A stretch of 64,000 nucleotides of DNA from UMGS1649 sp045659265 (GCA_045659265.1 JAZOWO010000131.1:1-64000); one strand, 5' to 3'; shown: positions 1 through 8,271, counted from the first letter of the stretch. The notes: generated by a model from the sequence alone, not told the origin. Made by a program: numbers and translations.

Positions 1-135
1 GAACACGGAATGGACGAAAAACTAGCAGCTGAAATGTTAGATGCATTAAACTCACAAGGTGGAGCATTTAAGAAAAAAGAAGATACTCATCGTATGGCAG
101 AAGCAAACAAAGCATTTGCTCACTACAGATGGTAA
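1..135 (+). CDS. rpsG: 30S ribosomal protein S7, C-terminal end (partial)
   Basis: The window opens inside this gene; only the last 44 codons and the TAA stop are present. The translated end carries the S7 signature KKEDTHRMAEANKAFAHYRW, which contacts 16S rRNA in the small-subunit head. The gene stops 21 bases before fusA, the conserved str-operon order (rpsL-rpsG-fusA-tuf), so the two are very likely co-transcribed from a promoter upstream of the window. The missing N-terminal part cannot be assessed. Confidence 0.95.
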   Translation, partial: EHGMDEKLAAEMLDALNSQGGAFKKKEDTHRMAEANKAFAHYRW

Positions 136-156
136 ACCAAGGATAGGAGGAAGTTT

Positions 157-2241
157 ATGGCAGGTAGAGAATATCCTCTTGAGAGGACAAGAAATATCGG
201 TATCATGGCTCACATCGATGCTGGTAAAACAACTACTACTGAAAGAATACTATTCTATACAGGTAAAACACACAAATTAGGAGAAACTCACGATGGTGGA
301 GCTACAATGGACTGGATGGCTCAAGAACAAGAAAGAGGTATAACAATTACTTCTGCAGCAACAACTTGTTTCTGGAACAACAACAGAATAAACATCATTG
401 ATACTCCAGGACACGTTGACTTCACAATCGAAGTTGAAAGATCTCTAAGAGTACTTGACGGTTCAGTTACAGTACTATGTGCTAAAGGTGGAGTACAACC
501 ACAATCTGAAACTGTATGGAGACAAGCAAACAAATATAAAGTACCAAGAATGATATACGTTAACAAAATGGATATCATGGGTGCAGATTTCTATAGATGT
601 GTAGAACAACTTAGAAACAGATTAAAAGCTAACGCAGTACCAATCCAATTACCAATAGGTAAAGAAGATTCATTTAGAGGTATTGTAGACTTAGTAGAAA
701 TGAAAGCTTATGTATATTATGATGAATTAGGTAAAGATATCAGATGTGAAGAAATTCCAGCAGATATGGTTGCCGATGCAGAAAAATATAGAGCTGAATT
801 ATTAGATCATATAGCTGAGTTCGACGAAGAAATCATGATGAAATATCTTGAAGGTGAAGAACTTACTATAGATGAAATCAAAAAATGTATAAGACAATCA
901 ACAATAGAAAACAAGATGGTTGCAGTAACTTGTGGTACATCTTACAAAAATAAAGGTGTTCAAAAGCTACTTGATGCTATAGTTGACTATATGCCATCAC
1001 CACTTGATGTTGAACAAATCAAAGGTGTAAATGAAGAAGGAGTTGAAGAAGAAAGACCATCTTCTGATACAGAACCATTTGCAGCCCTTGCATTCAAGAT
1101 TGCAACAGACCCATTCGTTGGTAAACTTACATTCTTTAGAGTATACTCTGGAACACTTGAAGCTGGTTCATATGTATACAATGCAAACAAAGGCAAGAAA
1201 GAAAGAATCGGAAGAATTCTTCAAATGCACTCAAATGAAAGAAAAGATATAGATAAAGTTTACGCTGGAGATATCGCTGCAGCAGTTGGACTTAAAGATG
1301 TATTTACAGGAGATTCATTATGTGATGAAAAACATCCAGTAATACTTGAATCTATAGAATTCCCAGACCCAGTTATTTCTATAGCTATTGAACCTAAATC
1401 AAAAGCTGACCAAGAAAAAATGGGTATAGCATTATCTAAACTTGCTGAAGAAGATCCATCATTCAAAACATATACTGATGGTGAAACTGGTCAAACAATT
1501 ATTGCTGGTATGGGTGAACTTCACCTAGACATAATAGTTGATAGATTAAAACGTGAATTCCACGTTGAAGCTAACGTAGGTAAACCACAAGTTGCTTACA
1601 AAGAAACTATTAAGAAAGCAGTAAGAGTTGAAGGTAAATTTATTAGACAATCTGGTGGTAAAGGACAATACGGTCACGTATGGTTAGAAGTTGAACCACA
1701 AGAAGCTGGTAAAGGTTACTCATTCGAATCTAAAATCGTTGGTGGTGTTGTTCCTAAGGAATACGTTAAACCAACTGATGAAGGTATTAGAGATGCAATG
1801 AAGAGCGGTATACTTGCTGGTTACCCAGTTGTTGACGTTAAAGTTGCACTTGTTGATGGTTCATACCACGATGTTGACTCATCAGAAGCAGCCTTCAAAG
1901 TAGCAGGTTCTATGGCGTTCAAAGAAGCTTGCCGTCAAGGTGGAGCAGTATTACTTGAACCAATCATGAAAGTTGATGTAATAGTTCCTGAAGAATACAT
2001 GGGTGATGTTATAGGTGACATCAACTCAAGACGTGGAAGACTAGAAGGTATGGAAGCAGATGCTGGAACTCAAACAATCCACTCATTTGTACCATTATCT
2101 GAAATGTTCGGATACGCAACAGACTTAAGAAGTAAAACTCAAGGTAGAGGTGTTTACTCAATGGAACCAAGTCACTATGAAGAAGTTCCAAAATCAGTAC
2201 ATGAAGCTATTGTTGGCGCAAGAGCTAAGAAAGAAGACTAA
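157..2241 (+). CDS. fusA: Elongation factor G
   Basis: This 694-residue translational GTPase catalyses ribosomal translocation and, with the recycling factor, subunit splitting. The G1 motif AHIDAGKTT lies near residues 18-26, switch II DTPGHVDF near 82-89 and NKMD near 136-139, followed by domains II-V of normal bacterial length. The start is fixed by a ribosome site GGATAGGAGG eight bases upstream and by the typical MAGREYPLERTRNIGIMAHID-like N-terminus. It follows rpsG by 21 bases and no promoter is needed between them. Codon use is that of a highly expressed native gene. Confidence 0.98.
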   Translation: MAGREYPLERTRNIGIMAHIDAGKTTTTERILFYTGKTHKLGETHDGGATMDWMAQEQERGITITSAATTCFWNNNRINIIDTPGHVDFTIEVERSLRVLDGSVTVLCAKGGVQPQSETVWRQANKYKVPRMIYVNKMDIMGADFYRCVEQLRNRLKANAVPIQLPIGKEDSFRGIVDLVEMKAYVYYDELGKDIRCEEIPADMVADAEKYRAELLDHIAEFDEEIMMKYLEGEELTIDEIKKCIRQSTIENKMVAVTCGTSYKNKGVQKLLDAIVDYMPSPLDVEQIKGVNEEGVEEERPSSDTEPFAALAFKIATDPFVGKLTFFRVYSGTLEAGSYVYNANKGKKERIGRILQMHSNERKDIDKVYAGDIAAAVGLKDVFTGDSLCDEKHPVILESIEFPDPVISIAIEPKSKADQEKMGIALSKLAEEDPSFKTYTDGETGQTIIAGMGELHLDIIVDRLKREFHVEANVGKPQVAYKETIKKAVRVEGKFIRQSGGKGQYGHVWLEVEPQEAGKGYSFESKIVGGVVPKEYVKPTDEGIRDAMKSGILAGYPVVDVKVALVDGSYHDVDSSEAAFKVAGSMAFKEACRQGGAVLLEPIMKVDVIVPEEYMGDVIGDINSRRGRLEGMEADAGTQTIHSFVPLSEMFGYATDLRSKTQGRGVYSMEPSHYEEVPKSVHEAIVGARAKKED

Positions 2242-2263
2242 TTGTACTTAAAAAATTAGAAAA

Positions 2264-2336
2264 AACGGTTAATGACTTGCAAAAAATATTTTTGTGTAGT
2301 AAAATGACCTTAAATAATGTGCAAACATTAACCGTT
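2264..2336. repeat. 11-bp inverted repeat bracketing the tuf promoter
   Basis: AACGGTTAATG at 2264-2274 is exactly complementary to CATTAACCGTT at 2326-2336. The 51 bases between the arms hold the tuf -35 and -10 boxes and the expected start point. A transcript reading through from fusA would contain both arms and could form a long-range stem; a transcript from the tuf promoter would contain only the right arm. Confidence 0.6.
2277..2305 (+). promoter_or_regulatory. Predicted vegetative promoter of tuf
   Basis: The -35 box is TTGCAA (2277-2282) and the -10 box is TAAAAT (2300-2305), with an exact 17-base spacer. It gives tuf its own transcription in addition to read-through from the str operon. 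Confidence 0.7.
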
Positions 2337-2370
2337 AATTATATTTATAGAAAATAAGGAGGAATATAAA

Positions 2371-3573
2371 ATGGCAAAAGCTAAGTTCGAAAGAACAAAA
2401 CCACATTGTAATGTTGGAACAATCGGTCACGTTGACCATGGTAAAACAACATTAACAGCAGCTATAACTAAAGTAGCAGCTTTAAACAATGGAGCAGAAT
2501 TCAAAGCATATGATCAAATAGATAACGCTCCAGAAGAAAGAGCAAGAGGAATCACAATTTCTACTTCTCACGTTGAATATGAAACAGACAGAAGACACTA
2601 CGCACACGTTGACTGCCCAGGACACGCTGACTATGTTAAAAACATGATCACTGGTGCTGCGCAAATGGATGGTGCAATACTAGTTGTTTCTGCAGCTGAT
2701 GGTCCAATGCCACAAACTAAAGAACACATACTACTTGCTAGACAAGTTGGTGTTCCTTACATCGTAGTATTTATGAACAAATGTGACCAAGTTGATGATC
2801 CAGAATTATTAGAATTAGTTGAAATGGATATCAGAGAATTATTAACTAAGTATGATTTCCCAGGAGATGATACTCCAATAGTTAAAGGTTCAGCTCTTAA
2901 AGTTCTTGAATCTACATCAACAGATCCAAACGCACCTGAATATGCTCCAATCAAGGAATTATTAGATGCAGTTGATAGCTTTATTCCAGATCCAGAAAGA
3001 GATACAGATAAACCTTTCTTAATGCCAATTGAAGACGTATTCACAATCACAGGACGTGGAACAGTTGTTACTGGTAGAGTTGAAAGAGGAACATTAAAAG
3101 TTGGTGACGAAATCGAAATCGTTGGTCTTGCTGACGAATCTAAGAAAACAGTTGTTACTGGTATCGAAATGTTCAGAAAATCTCTAGATAGCGCTGAATG
3201 CGGAGACAACGCTGGTGTTCTATTAAGAGGAATTCAAAGAAACGAAGTTGAAAGAGGTCAAGTTCTTGCTAAACCAGGTTCTATAACACCTCATACTGAA
3301 TTCGAAGCTGAAGTTTATATCCTAACTAAAGAAGAAGGTGGAAGACATACTCCATTCTTTAACGGATACAGACCACAATTCTATTTCAGAACAACTGACG
3401 TTACAGGTATAATCGACCTTCCAAAGGATAAAGAAATGGTTATGCCAGGTGAAAACGTAACTATGAAAATTAAGTTAATAACTCCAATAGCTATTGAAAA
3501 AGGACTTAAATTCGCTATCCGTGAAGGTGGTAGAACAGTTGGTTCTGGTTCAGTATCTAACATCATTGCTTAA
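2371..3573 (+). CDS. tuf: Elongation factor Tu
   Basis: EF-Tu (400 residues) carries aminoacyl-tRNA to the ribosomal A site. GTPase motifs GHVDHGKTT (about residues 19-27), DCPGHADY (about 81-88) and NKCD (about 136-139) are intact, followed by the two beta-barrel domains that bind tRNA. An AAGGAGG site lies upstream of the ATG. The gene has its own promoter and ends at a strong terminator, so unlike many str operons no rpsJ cluster follows. Only one tuf copy is seen in the window. Confidence 0.98.
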   Translation: MAKAKFERTKPHCNVGTIGHVDHGKTTLTAAITKVAALNNGAEFKAYDQIDNAPEERARGITISTSHVEYETDRRHYAHVDCPGHADYVKNMITGAAQMDGAILVVSAADGPMPQTKEHILLARQVGVPYIVVFMNKCDQVDDPELLELVEMDIRELLTKYDFPGDDTPIVKGSALKVLESTSTDPNAPEYAPIKELLDAVDSFIPDPERDTDKPFLMPIEDVFTITGRGTVVTGRVERGTLKVGDEIEIVGLADESKKTVVTGIEMFRKSLDSAECGDNAGVLLRGIQRNEVERGQVLAKPGSITPHTEFEAEVYILTKEEGGRHTPFFNGYRPQFYFRTTDVTGIIDLPKDKEMVMPGENVTMKIKLITPIAIEKGLKFAIREGGRTVGSGSVSNIIA

Positions 3574-3600
3574 TTTGTATAGATATATGAATTTTACAGA

Positions 3601-3627
3601 AAAACACATCGAAAGATGTGTTTTTTT
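3601..3627 (+). terminator. Rho-independent terminator of tuf
   Basis: AAAACACATC / GATGTG(TTTT) forms a stem with a GAAA tetraloop, followed by a seven-T run. Confidence 0.9.
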
Positions 3628-3637
3628 GTCGTAATAT

Positions 3638-3645
3638 GGTATAAT
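3638..3645 (+). promoter_or_regulatory. Extended -10 promoter for the first small paralog
   Basis: TATAAT (3640-3645) is preceded by TGG, the extended -10 form that recurs in this window (before 4035, 34783, 55577 and others). No good -35 box is present; the upstream bases belong to the tuf terminator. Confidence 0.5.
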
Positions 3646-3693
3646 AACGGAGTACAAAAACCAACTCTAAAAATAATTTTAAGGAGGATAGTC

Positions 3694-3966
3694 ATGAAGA
3701 AGTGGTTTACGGACAGTGAAGTGGATATACTTCAAGCCGCTAGAAAAAGTGGCGGCATTTTCCTAAGGATTTATGAAGATGAGAAAAAGGTAGAAGTGCT
3801 TGTAAGCGATGGCAATTACGGGTACAAACCTAATAAAACATTAGATAGATCTCTTTCTTCAAAAATCAAGGAGGCATATGCTAACCAAACTCAATACAAT
3901 GCACCCCATAAGGATGGTACTTTTGATGTTTCTCTTGCTTGGTTTATAGTGTGTTTCTCTAGTTGA
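3694..3966 (+). CDS. Small protein of unknown function, tandem paralog 1
   Basis: A 90-residue soluble protein starting at an ATG with AAGGAGGA eight bases upstream. I do not recognise a family. Residues of the form GGIFLRIYEDEKKVEVLVSD, then a short basic linker and a helix LSSKIKEAY, are clearly repeated in the neighbouring gene at 4035 (GGVFLRLLDDTRHPVEVLKGD ... LSYKIYQMY), so the two are tandem duplicates of one alpha/beta domain. The C-terminal 30 residues are not shared, and the first gene ends in a hydrophobic tail. Codon use (CTT, GGC, GAC, ACG) is richer in C/G endings than in the flanking housekeeping genes. Role unknown. Confidence 0.75.
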   Translation: MKKWFTDSEVDILQAARKSGGIFLRIYEDEKKVEVLVSDGNYGYKPNKTLDRSLSSKIKEAYANQTQYNAPHKDGTFDVSLAWFIVCFSS

Positions 3967-3972
3967 CATATG

Positions 3973-3981
3973 TGGTATAAT
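3973..3981 (+). promoter_or_regulatory. Extended -10 promoter for the second small paralog
   Basis: TGG followed by TATAAT (3976-3981). A TTGACA hexamer at 3963-3968 lies too close (7 bases) to pair with it. The same TGGTATAAT core precedes the first paralog, consistent with duplication of gene plus promoter. Confidence 0.5.
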
Positions 3982-4034
3982 ATTATTACTAGGAAATAGC
4001 ATCCAAGTAATAAATTATAAGGAGAAACAACAAT

Positions 4035-4289
4035 ATGGCAATGGTTTTTACAACCGAAGAGAAAGCAAAACTTAGGACGAGCTTGGAAAACGGCGGAGTG
4101 TTTTTACGGTTACTCGATGATACGAGACACCCTGTAGAGGTACTCAAAGGCGATGGCAATGGTAGCTGGAAAGCGATGGAGACTCTTGATGAGACTTTAA
4201 GCTACAAAATTTACCAAATGTATGCATATGACATTCCTATGGGAATGAAGATGATCGGCCTCAAAAATTTCGTTACAAAGAATTGCTAA
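4035..4289 (+). CDS. Small protein of unknown function, tandem paralog 2
   Basis: An 84-residue protein starting at ATG with AAGGAGAA upstream. It shares with the gene at 3694 a core of GG(I/V)FLR..DD....VEVL..DGN followed by a terminal helix with (Y/S)KI. No membrane segment, signal or known motif is visible. It has its own extended -10 promoter and ends in a strong hairpin terminator, so each paralog appears to be an independent transcription unit. As for its twin, the codon choice differs from the native profile (GGC, CTC, CGA, CGG), suggesting acquisition. Function not inferred. Confidence 0.75.
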   Translation: MAMVFTTEEKAKLRTSLENGGVFLRLLDDTRHPVEVLKGDGNGSWKAMETLDETLSYKIYQMYAYDIPMGMKMIGLKNFVTKNC

Positions 4290-4297
4290 ACAAAATG

Positions 4298-4329
4298 AAA
4301 TAACACGGATATATTCCGTGTTATTTTTT
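4298..4329. terminator. Bidirectional terminator between 4289 and 4321
   Basis: AATAACACGGA / TCCGTGTTATT stem followed by a T run. The A run on the left serves the convergent minus-strand gene, whose stop codon lies in the right arm. Confidence 0.85.
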
Positions 4330-4875
4330 GCTTATTCCATAAATAATGAATGGTTGAGCAAGAGGCATAAATATACTTAATACAAGAAGCAAAATAGCGT
4401 ATTTAGGCGTTTTCATCTCGTATATCCTATAAAGTAACCCTAGTTTACAAATAATGAATAAAAGCGTTGCAAATGGCCCTACATAAGGTAAGAACGAAGA
4501 AAGTAACAGAGCGGGTAGTAAGTATTCTGGGTGGTCAACATCTACACCAAACAGTCTAGTTCTTTTAAGGATGATACCATATATAAAGAAACAACCAAAT
4601 GGGATGAATGCAAGCCATGCAAAGCTTCTATTGTTATTTCTAGCTAGTGTATATAACCCAATAGAACGGATGAAATACAATACTAAAATAGCTAAAGTAG
4701 TAAATATTAATATTAAAGAAATAGTACTAACAATAGAGGTTAAGCTAGACCAGTTAATATTCATAACTTGTTCGTTAGTAGGAACATTTAATACATCATT
4801 TAACCAATTCATAATTCTATTAAATATTTGGTTTAATTTAATTGGAATAATAGCAGTCTCGTTAAAAATATTCAT
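4321..4875 (-). CDS. Predicted membrane protein, four or five segments
   Basis: A 184-residue integral membrane protein. After an N-terminal part of about 55 residues there are hydrophobic segments near residues 58-80, 92-108, 125-145 and 155-178, with the arginine-rich stretch LKRTR between the second and third. The motif RSFAWLAFIPFGCFF resembles hypothetical Clostridia membrane proteins, but I cannot assign a named family. The start is the ATG at 4875 with AAAGGA just upstream; an upstream in-frame extension exists but lacks a ribosome site. It is convergent with 4035 and divergent from 4988. Function unknown. Confidence 0.7.
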   Translation of the reverse strand: MNIFNETAIIPIKLNQIFNRIMNWLNDVLNVPTNEQVMNINWSSLTSIVSTISLILIFTTLAILVLYFIRSIGLYTLARNNNRSFAWLAFIPFGCFFIYGIILKRTRLFGVDVDHPEYLLPALLLSSFLPYVGPFATLLFIICKLGLLYRIYEMKTPKYAILLLVLSIFMPLAQPFIIYGISKK

Positions 4876-4932
4876 AAAATCTAATCCTTTCGTAAATATT
4901 ATGTGGAAGATGTGGAAAAATATAATAAAAGA

Positions 4933-4961
4933 TTTACAAAAATATGAATTTGATATACAAT
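4933..4961 (+). promoter_or_regulatory. Predicted promoter of the pilin-stem protein
   Basis: TTTACA (4933-4938), 17 bases, TACAAT (4956-4961). An AAGGGGA ribosome site follows before the ATG at 4988. Confidence 0.5.
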
Positions 4962-4987
4962 GAAAACATATAAAGAAGGGGAAACAA

Positions 4988-6064
4988 ATGATGAAAAAAG
5001 GAATATCTTTAATAGTTTTAGTCATTACAATAATAGTTATGATAATACTTGCAGCAAGTGTAGTAATAACATTGTCTAATACTGGAATAATAAATAGAGC
5101 AAGTCATGCAGTAGATTTGACAAATGAATCTCAAGTGCAAGATTTAGCAGCATTAATATGGGCAGATGCCTATATGAACAATTTAAGAGGAACTGCGTTA
5201 GAAACAAAAGTAAAAAACAAATTAAAAGAGCAAGGGATAGAAGATGATAATTGGAATATAACTGTAACAGACACAGGGATAAGCGTTATTAATAAAAAAG
5301 GTAAGGTAGGATTGGGAATGTTGATTACGGCAGAAGATTATGGAAAAACAGTAGATTATTCTGTAACGGTAGCCGAAACAACGTATAGTAAGTGGCAAAT
5401 TTATTATCATAATGACGATTATGTATATATAATATCTGAAAGTATAGGAAAAGAAGGGTTAGGAGATTTTGTAGAAAGACCACAGGGTGGATATGTATAT
5501 GTAGGAAATGGAGATGTTTTGTCATTAAGCTCAGACCAGTTAACATTATATAAAAAGTTTAAGCTTGGGCAAGATGGTTATATATTAGACTCAACGAAGG
5601 CAAATAGTGATGCGGTAGCATATTTAATAACAAAATATGCAAATTTTGCAAATAAAACTGAAAAATATAGTTCATATGTAGAGGGAGCAATTGGTGCCCC
5701 AACAATAGAATTATTAGCAGCAGGATGGAACGCATGGAATGAAGCGAAGAAATTGGTTGAACCATCCCATACATATACAGCATTAACTCTATCGTCTGAT
5801 GCCACATGGACTGGCTATATGGTAAATGGGGAACAACAGATGGCTTATATAGAAACCGATGGTTTCTATATGAATTCAAAATGCTATTACTGGCTGGCTT
5901 CTCCGTCGGCTTATTACAATGGAAATGTGTTGTATTCAGGTGGGACTTATGTAGGAAGCAACGGCATAATGGGTGGATATTCTATTAGACCCGTAGTTTG
6001 TCTAAAAGCAAGTATTCCAGCAAAAGTAGGAACTGGAGATTATGATTTTGAATTAGTTAAATAA
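4988..6064 (+). CDS. Pilin-like stem with C-terminal lectin-fold-like (DUF6273-type) domain
   Basis: A 358-residue exported protein. The N-terminus KKGISLIVLVITIIVMII is a class III (type IV prepilin-like) leader and hydrophobic helix: a basic residue then Gly at the predicted cleavage point, although position +5 is Val rather than the canonical Glu. Residues about 35-110 form an alpha/beta segment. The C-terminus (about 295-350) has YYWLASPSAYYNGNVLY, a Gly-rich strand, then GGYSIRPVVCLKAS, the pattern of DUF6273 and of the formylglycine-enzyme/C-type-lectin fold (W-L-x-S-P ... G-x-R-P). I infer a membrane- or pilus-anchored binding protein. A prepilin peptidase gene is in the window at 63199. 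No reverse transcriptase or template repeat was seen, so diversification is not supported. Confidence 0.7.
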   Translation: MMKKGISLIVLVITIIVMIILAASVVITLSNTGIINRASHAVDLTNESQVQDLAALIWADAYMNNLRGTALETKVKNKLKEQGIEDDNWNITVTDTGISVINKKGKVGLGMLITAEDYGKTVDYSVTVAETTYSKWQIYYHNDDYVYIISESIGKEGLGDFVERPQGGYVYVGNGDVLSLSSDQLTLYKKFKLGQDGYILDSTKANSDAVAYLITKYANFANKTEKYSSYVEGAIGAPTIELLAAGWNAWNEAKKLVEPSHTYTALTLSSDATWTGYMVNGEQQMAYIETDGFYMNSKCYYWLASPSAYYNGNVLYSGGTYVGSNGIMGGYSIRPVVCLKASIPAKVGTGDYDFELVK

Positions 6065-6068
6065 ACAT

Positions 6069-6103
6069 GCAAAAAGCACCAAAATTAATTGGTGCTTTTT
6101 GTT
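6069..6103. terminator. Bidirectional terminator between 6064 and 6121
   Basis: AAAAAGCACCAA / TTGGTGCTTTTT stem with A and T runs on both sides, serving two convergent genes. Confidence 0.85.
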
Positions 6104-6120
6104 TCGTTTGAATTGTTTTG

Positions 6121-6486
6121 TTACTTTGCTTCAAGGTGTGCGAGAGTAAGTGCGGTGCAGACATCGGTGTTCTTTTCTCTGGGAATAACGATAGAGAAAT
6201 CTTTGCAACCGGCAATGTCTACTGTAAACTCCTTTTCTTTGAGATAACGGTAACCTACGAATTTCTTCTTTCCATCCGTTTTGGTGAACTCGAAATAGCA
6301 GTCTATTTCAAGATTTGAGTGGAAGGTGAATGTAAGGGATTCGTAGTTGTTATCGTTTACAAAGGTAAAAATGTATTCCTTGTTCCGGATACATCTTGAG
6401 AAGTTTACAAGCAGTGTGTCTGTTACGTTGAAATCCAGTTCTACGGGTTTGTCTCCGTTAAACATAAGTTGTAGTTTTTGTTCCAT
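6121..6486 (-). CDS. Hypothetical protein of 121 residues
   Basis: A soluble, probably all-beta protein: alternating hydrophobic strands such as YESLTFTFHSNLEIDCYFEF and EFTVDIAGCKDFSIVIP, with no signal, membrane helix or recognised motif. The start ATG has GGAGG eight bases upstream and a near-consensus promoter lies further upstream, so it is very likely expressed. Codon choice is strikingly unlike the neighbours: many TCC, ACC, GTG and GGT codons and CGG/CGC arginine, comparable with the small paralogs at 3694-4289 and the genes at 33702-37478 and 58165-61129. I do not recognise the family. It sits between two AT-rich native genes with its own terminator, consistent with a single-gene insertion. 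Confidence 0.75.
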   Translation of the reverse strand: MEQKLQLMFNGDKPVELDFNVTDTLLVNFSRCIRNKEYIFTFVNDNNYESLTFTFHSNLEIDCYFEFTKTDGKKKFVGYRYLKEKEFTVDIAGCKDFSIVIPREKNTDVCTALTLAHLEAK

Positions 6487-6537
6487 TTCTTTATTACCTC
6501 CAATTGTTTGTAATCTTAGTTTTTTACTACAATATTT

Positions 6538-6566
6538 AGTATATCACACATATATATTTATGTCAA
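6538..6566 (-). promoter_or_regulatory. Near-consensus promoter of the 121-residue gene
   Basis: On the minus strand: TTGACA (6566-6561), 17 bases, TATACT (6543-6538). Confidence 0.75.
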
Positions 6567-6580
6567 CCTGAATAAAATGC

Positions 6581-6609
6581 TTGCAAATTGTATAAGATTG
6601 TAGTAAGAT
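6581..6609 (+). promoter_or_regulatory. Predicted promoter of fapR-plsX
   Basis: TTGCAA (6581-6586), 17 bases, TAAGAT (6604-6609). I see no convincing FapR operator palindrome overlapping it. Confidence 0.55.
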
Positions 6610-6630
6610 AATTGTTATGAGGTGATAATT

Positions 6631-7194
6631 TTGTCTAGAACTGCTACAGCAAGAAATATTCGTGGCGAAAAGATAATGGAATATCTAGAAAAGAATCCAT
6701 TAGCTACAGACGAAGTGCTTGCAAAGACATTTAAAGTTAGCATAAATACAATAAGATTAGATAGAGCAAGACTTGGTATAAAAGAGTTCAAGGAAAGACT
6801 TAAAAACAAAGCAGAAGAAACTATGAAACATGTAACTTCAATTTCTCCAGCTGAGTTTATAGGGGATATGATAAACTTCACACCAAGTGTAGGCGCAACT
6901 TCAAGATTAGAAACTACAAAAGATATGACATTCGAAGGAATGAATGTTGTTAAAGGACAATACATATATTCTTTTGCAGAGTCTATGGCTATTTCGCTAA
7001 TACCAACAAAAGCGGCATTAGTAGGAGTTGCAAATATTAAATATGTAGAAAAAATAGAGGCAGATACAGTAATATATGCTCATGCTGAAATGAGAAAGAA
7101 AACAGCAAGTGGATATATTGTATGGGTAAGAATTTTAGATGAAAACGATTCTCTTAAATTCAAAGGCAAATTCATATTGAAAGGAATAGTATAA
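6631..7194 (+). CDS. fapR: Fatty acid/phospholipid biosynthesis repressor FapR
   Basis: A 187-residue repressor that senses malonyl-CoA and controls fatty-acid genes. The N-terminal DeoR-like helix-turn-helix includes KTFKVSINTIRLDRARLGI (about residues 32-50), very close to the Bacillus FapR recognition helix (VS.QTIRLDR), and the C-terminal half is a hot-dog-fold effector domain. I choose the TTG at 6631, five bases after the site AGGTGA; a GTG at 6622 overlaps that site. The length matches Bacillus FapR. Its stop overlaps the plsX start by one base (TAATG), so the two are translationally coupled, the conserved fapR-plsX arrangement. Confidence 0.92.
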   Translation: MSRTATARNIRGEKIMEYLEKNPLATDEVLAKTFKVSINTIRLDRARLGIKEFKERLKNKAEETMKHVTSISPAEFIGDMINFTPSVGATSRLETTKDMTFEGMNVVKGQYIYSFAESMAISLIPTKAALVGVANIKYVEKIEADTVIYAHAEMRKKTASGYIVWVRILDENDSLKFKGKFILKGIV

Positions 7195-8198
7195 TGGAAA
7201 TATTAGTAGATATAAACGGAAGCGATAACGGAATAGATGAAGCAATAAGAGGTGTAGTAAACTCTATTGGTAAAACAAAAGCAAAACTAACTATGGTTGG
7301 TGACGAAGCTAAAATAAAAGATTTTATTAAAGGTGAATATTTATCTAAAGCAGATAATATATTAAAGAATATATCAATACTTGATGCAAAAGATGCAATA
7401 ACTAACTTTGATGATCCTGCTTTTGCAATTAAGCATAAAAAGGAATCTAGTATAGTTAAAGCATATGACTATATGAAAGAAAAAGAAAACACATTATTCT
7501 TATCTGCAGGTAGTACAGGAGCAGTTATGGCGGGTGGACTTCTTAAATTAAAAAGAATAGAAGGAATACACAGACCAGCTCTTGCAACAGTTCTTCCAAC
7601 AGTGGATGGAACAGGTGTTGTACTTCTAGACTGTGGTGCAAACGTAACAGCAGCAGGTGTATCGTTAGTACAATTTGCTAAAATGGGTATGGTATACTGC
7701 AAAGAAGTATTAAAGAAAGATAAAATTAGAGTTGCAATGCTAAACATTGGAACTGAAGATAAAAAAGGTTCTCCAGACTTAAAAGAAGCTTACCAATCTT
7801 TAATGGATGAATGTCCAGAATTTATTGGTAATATTGAAGCAAGAGAAATTTTATCTGGAGATGCAGATGTAGTTGTAGCAAATGGACTTATGGGAAATGT
7901 TGCTTTAAAATCTATTGAAGGAACAGCTAAGATAATGAAAAACGCATTAATGTCTGAGTTTAAGAAGAATGTGTTTAATAAATTAAAAGCTGCAAGTTCA
8001 GTGGGCTTAATTAAAAAAGCGTTATATAAATATGATTATACTAAGTATGGCGGAGCAGTGCTTTTAGGAATTAGAAAACCTGTTATTAAAATACATGGTA
8101 ATGCAAAAGCACAAAACTATGAAGCGGCTATACTTCAAGCAGATACTGTTTTAGAACAAAAATTAGTTAGAAAATTGTCAGAAAAAATAACTAAGTAA
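7194..8198 (+). CDS. plsX: Phosphate acyltransferase PlsX
   Basis: PlsX (334 residues) converts acyl-ACP and phosphate to acyl-phosphate, the acyl donor for PlsY in phosphatidic acid synthesis; it is a peripheral membrane enzyme. Family features include MEILVDINGSDNG at the N-terminus (usually AxDxMGGDxG; here the Met-Gly-Gly part is altered), SAGSTGAVMAGGLLKL (about 101-116), LLDCGAN and the C-terminal YGGAVLLGI. It is coupled to fapR. Unlike the usual fapR-plsX-fabD-fabG-acpP order, acpP follows directly behind its own promoter; fabD and fabG are absent here. Confidence 0.93.
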   Translation: MEILVDINGSDNGIDEAIRGVVNSIGKTKAKLTMVGDEAKIKDFIKGEYLSKADNILKNISILDAKDAITNFDDPAFAIKHKKESSIVKAYDYMKEKENTLFLSAGSTGAVMAGGLLKLKRIEGIHRPALATVLPTVDGTGVVLLDCGANVTAAGVSLVQFAKMGMVYCKEVLKKDKIRVAMLNIGTEDKKGSPDLKEAYQSLMDECPEFIGNIEAREILSGDADVVVANGLMGNVALKSIEGTAKIMKNALMSEFKKNVFNKLKAASSVGLIKKALYKYDYTKYGGAVLLGIRKPVIKIHGNAKAQNYEAAILQADTVLEQKLVRKLSEKITK

Positions 8199-8209
8199 TA
8201 ATAAAACTA

Positions 8210-8238
8210 TTGACAACAGTATAAAAATAATAGATAAT
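8210..8238 (+). promoter_or_regulatory. Promoter of acpP
   Basis: TTGACA (8210-8215), 17 bases, GATAAT (8233-8238). Confidence 0.75.
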
Positions 8239-8271
8239 ACACATATAAGCTTTAACATGGAGGTGAATAAA

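Noticed and set aside
4988..6064. Target protein of a diversity-generating retroelement
   Set aside because: The head fold would suit it, but no reverse transcriptase, template repeat or accessory gene is present in the window.
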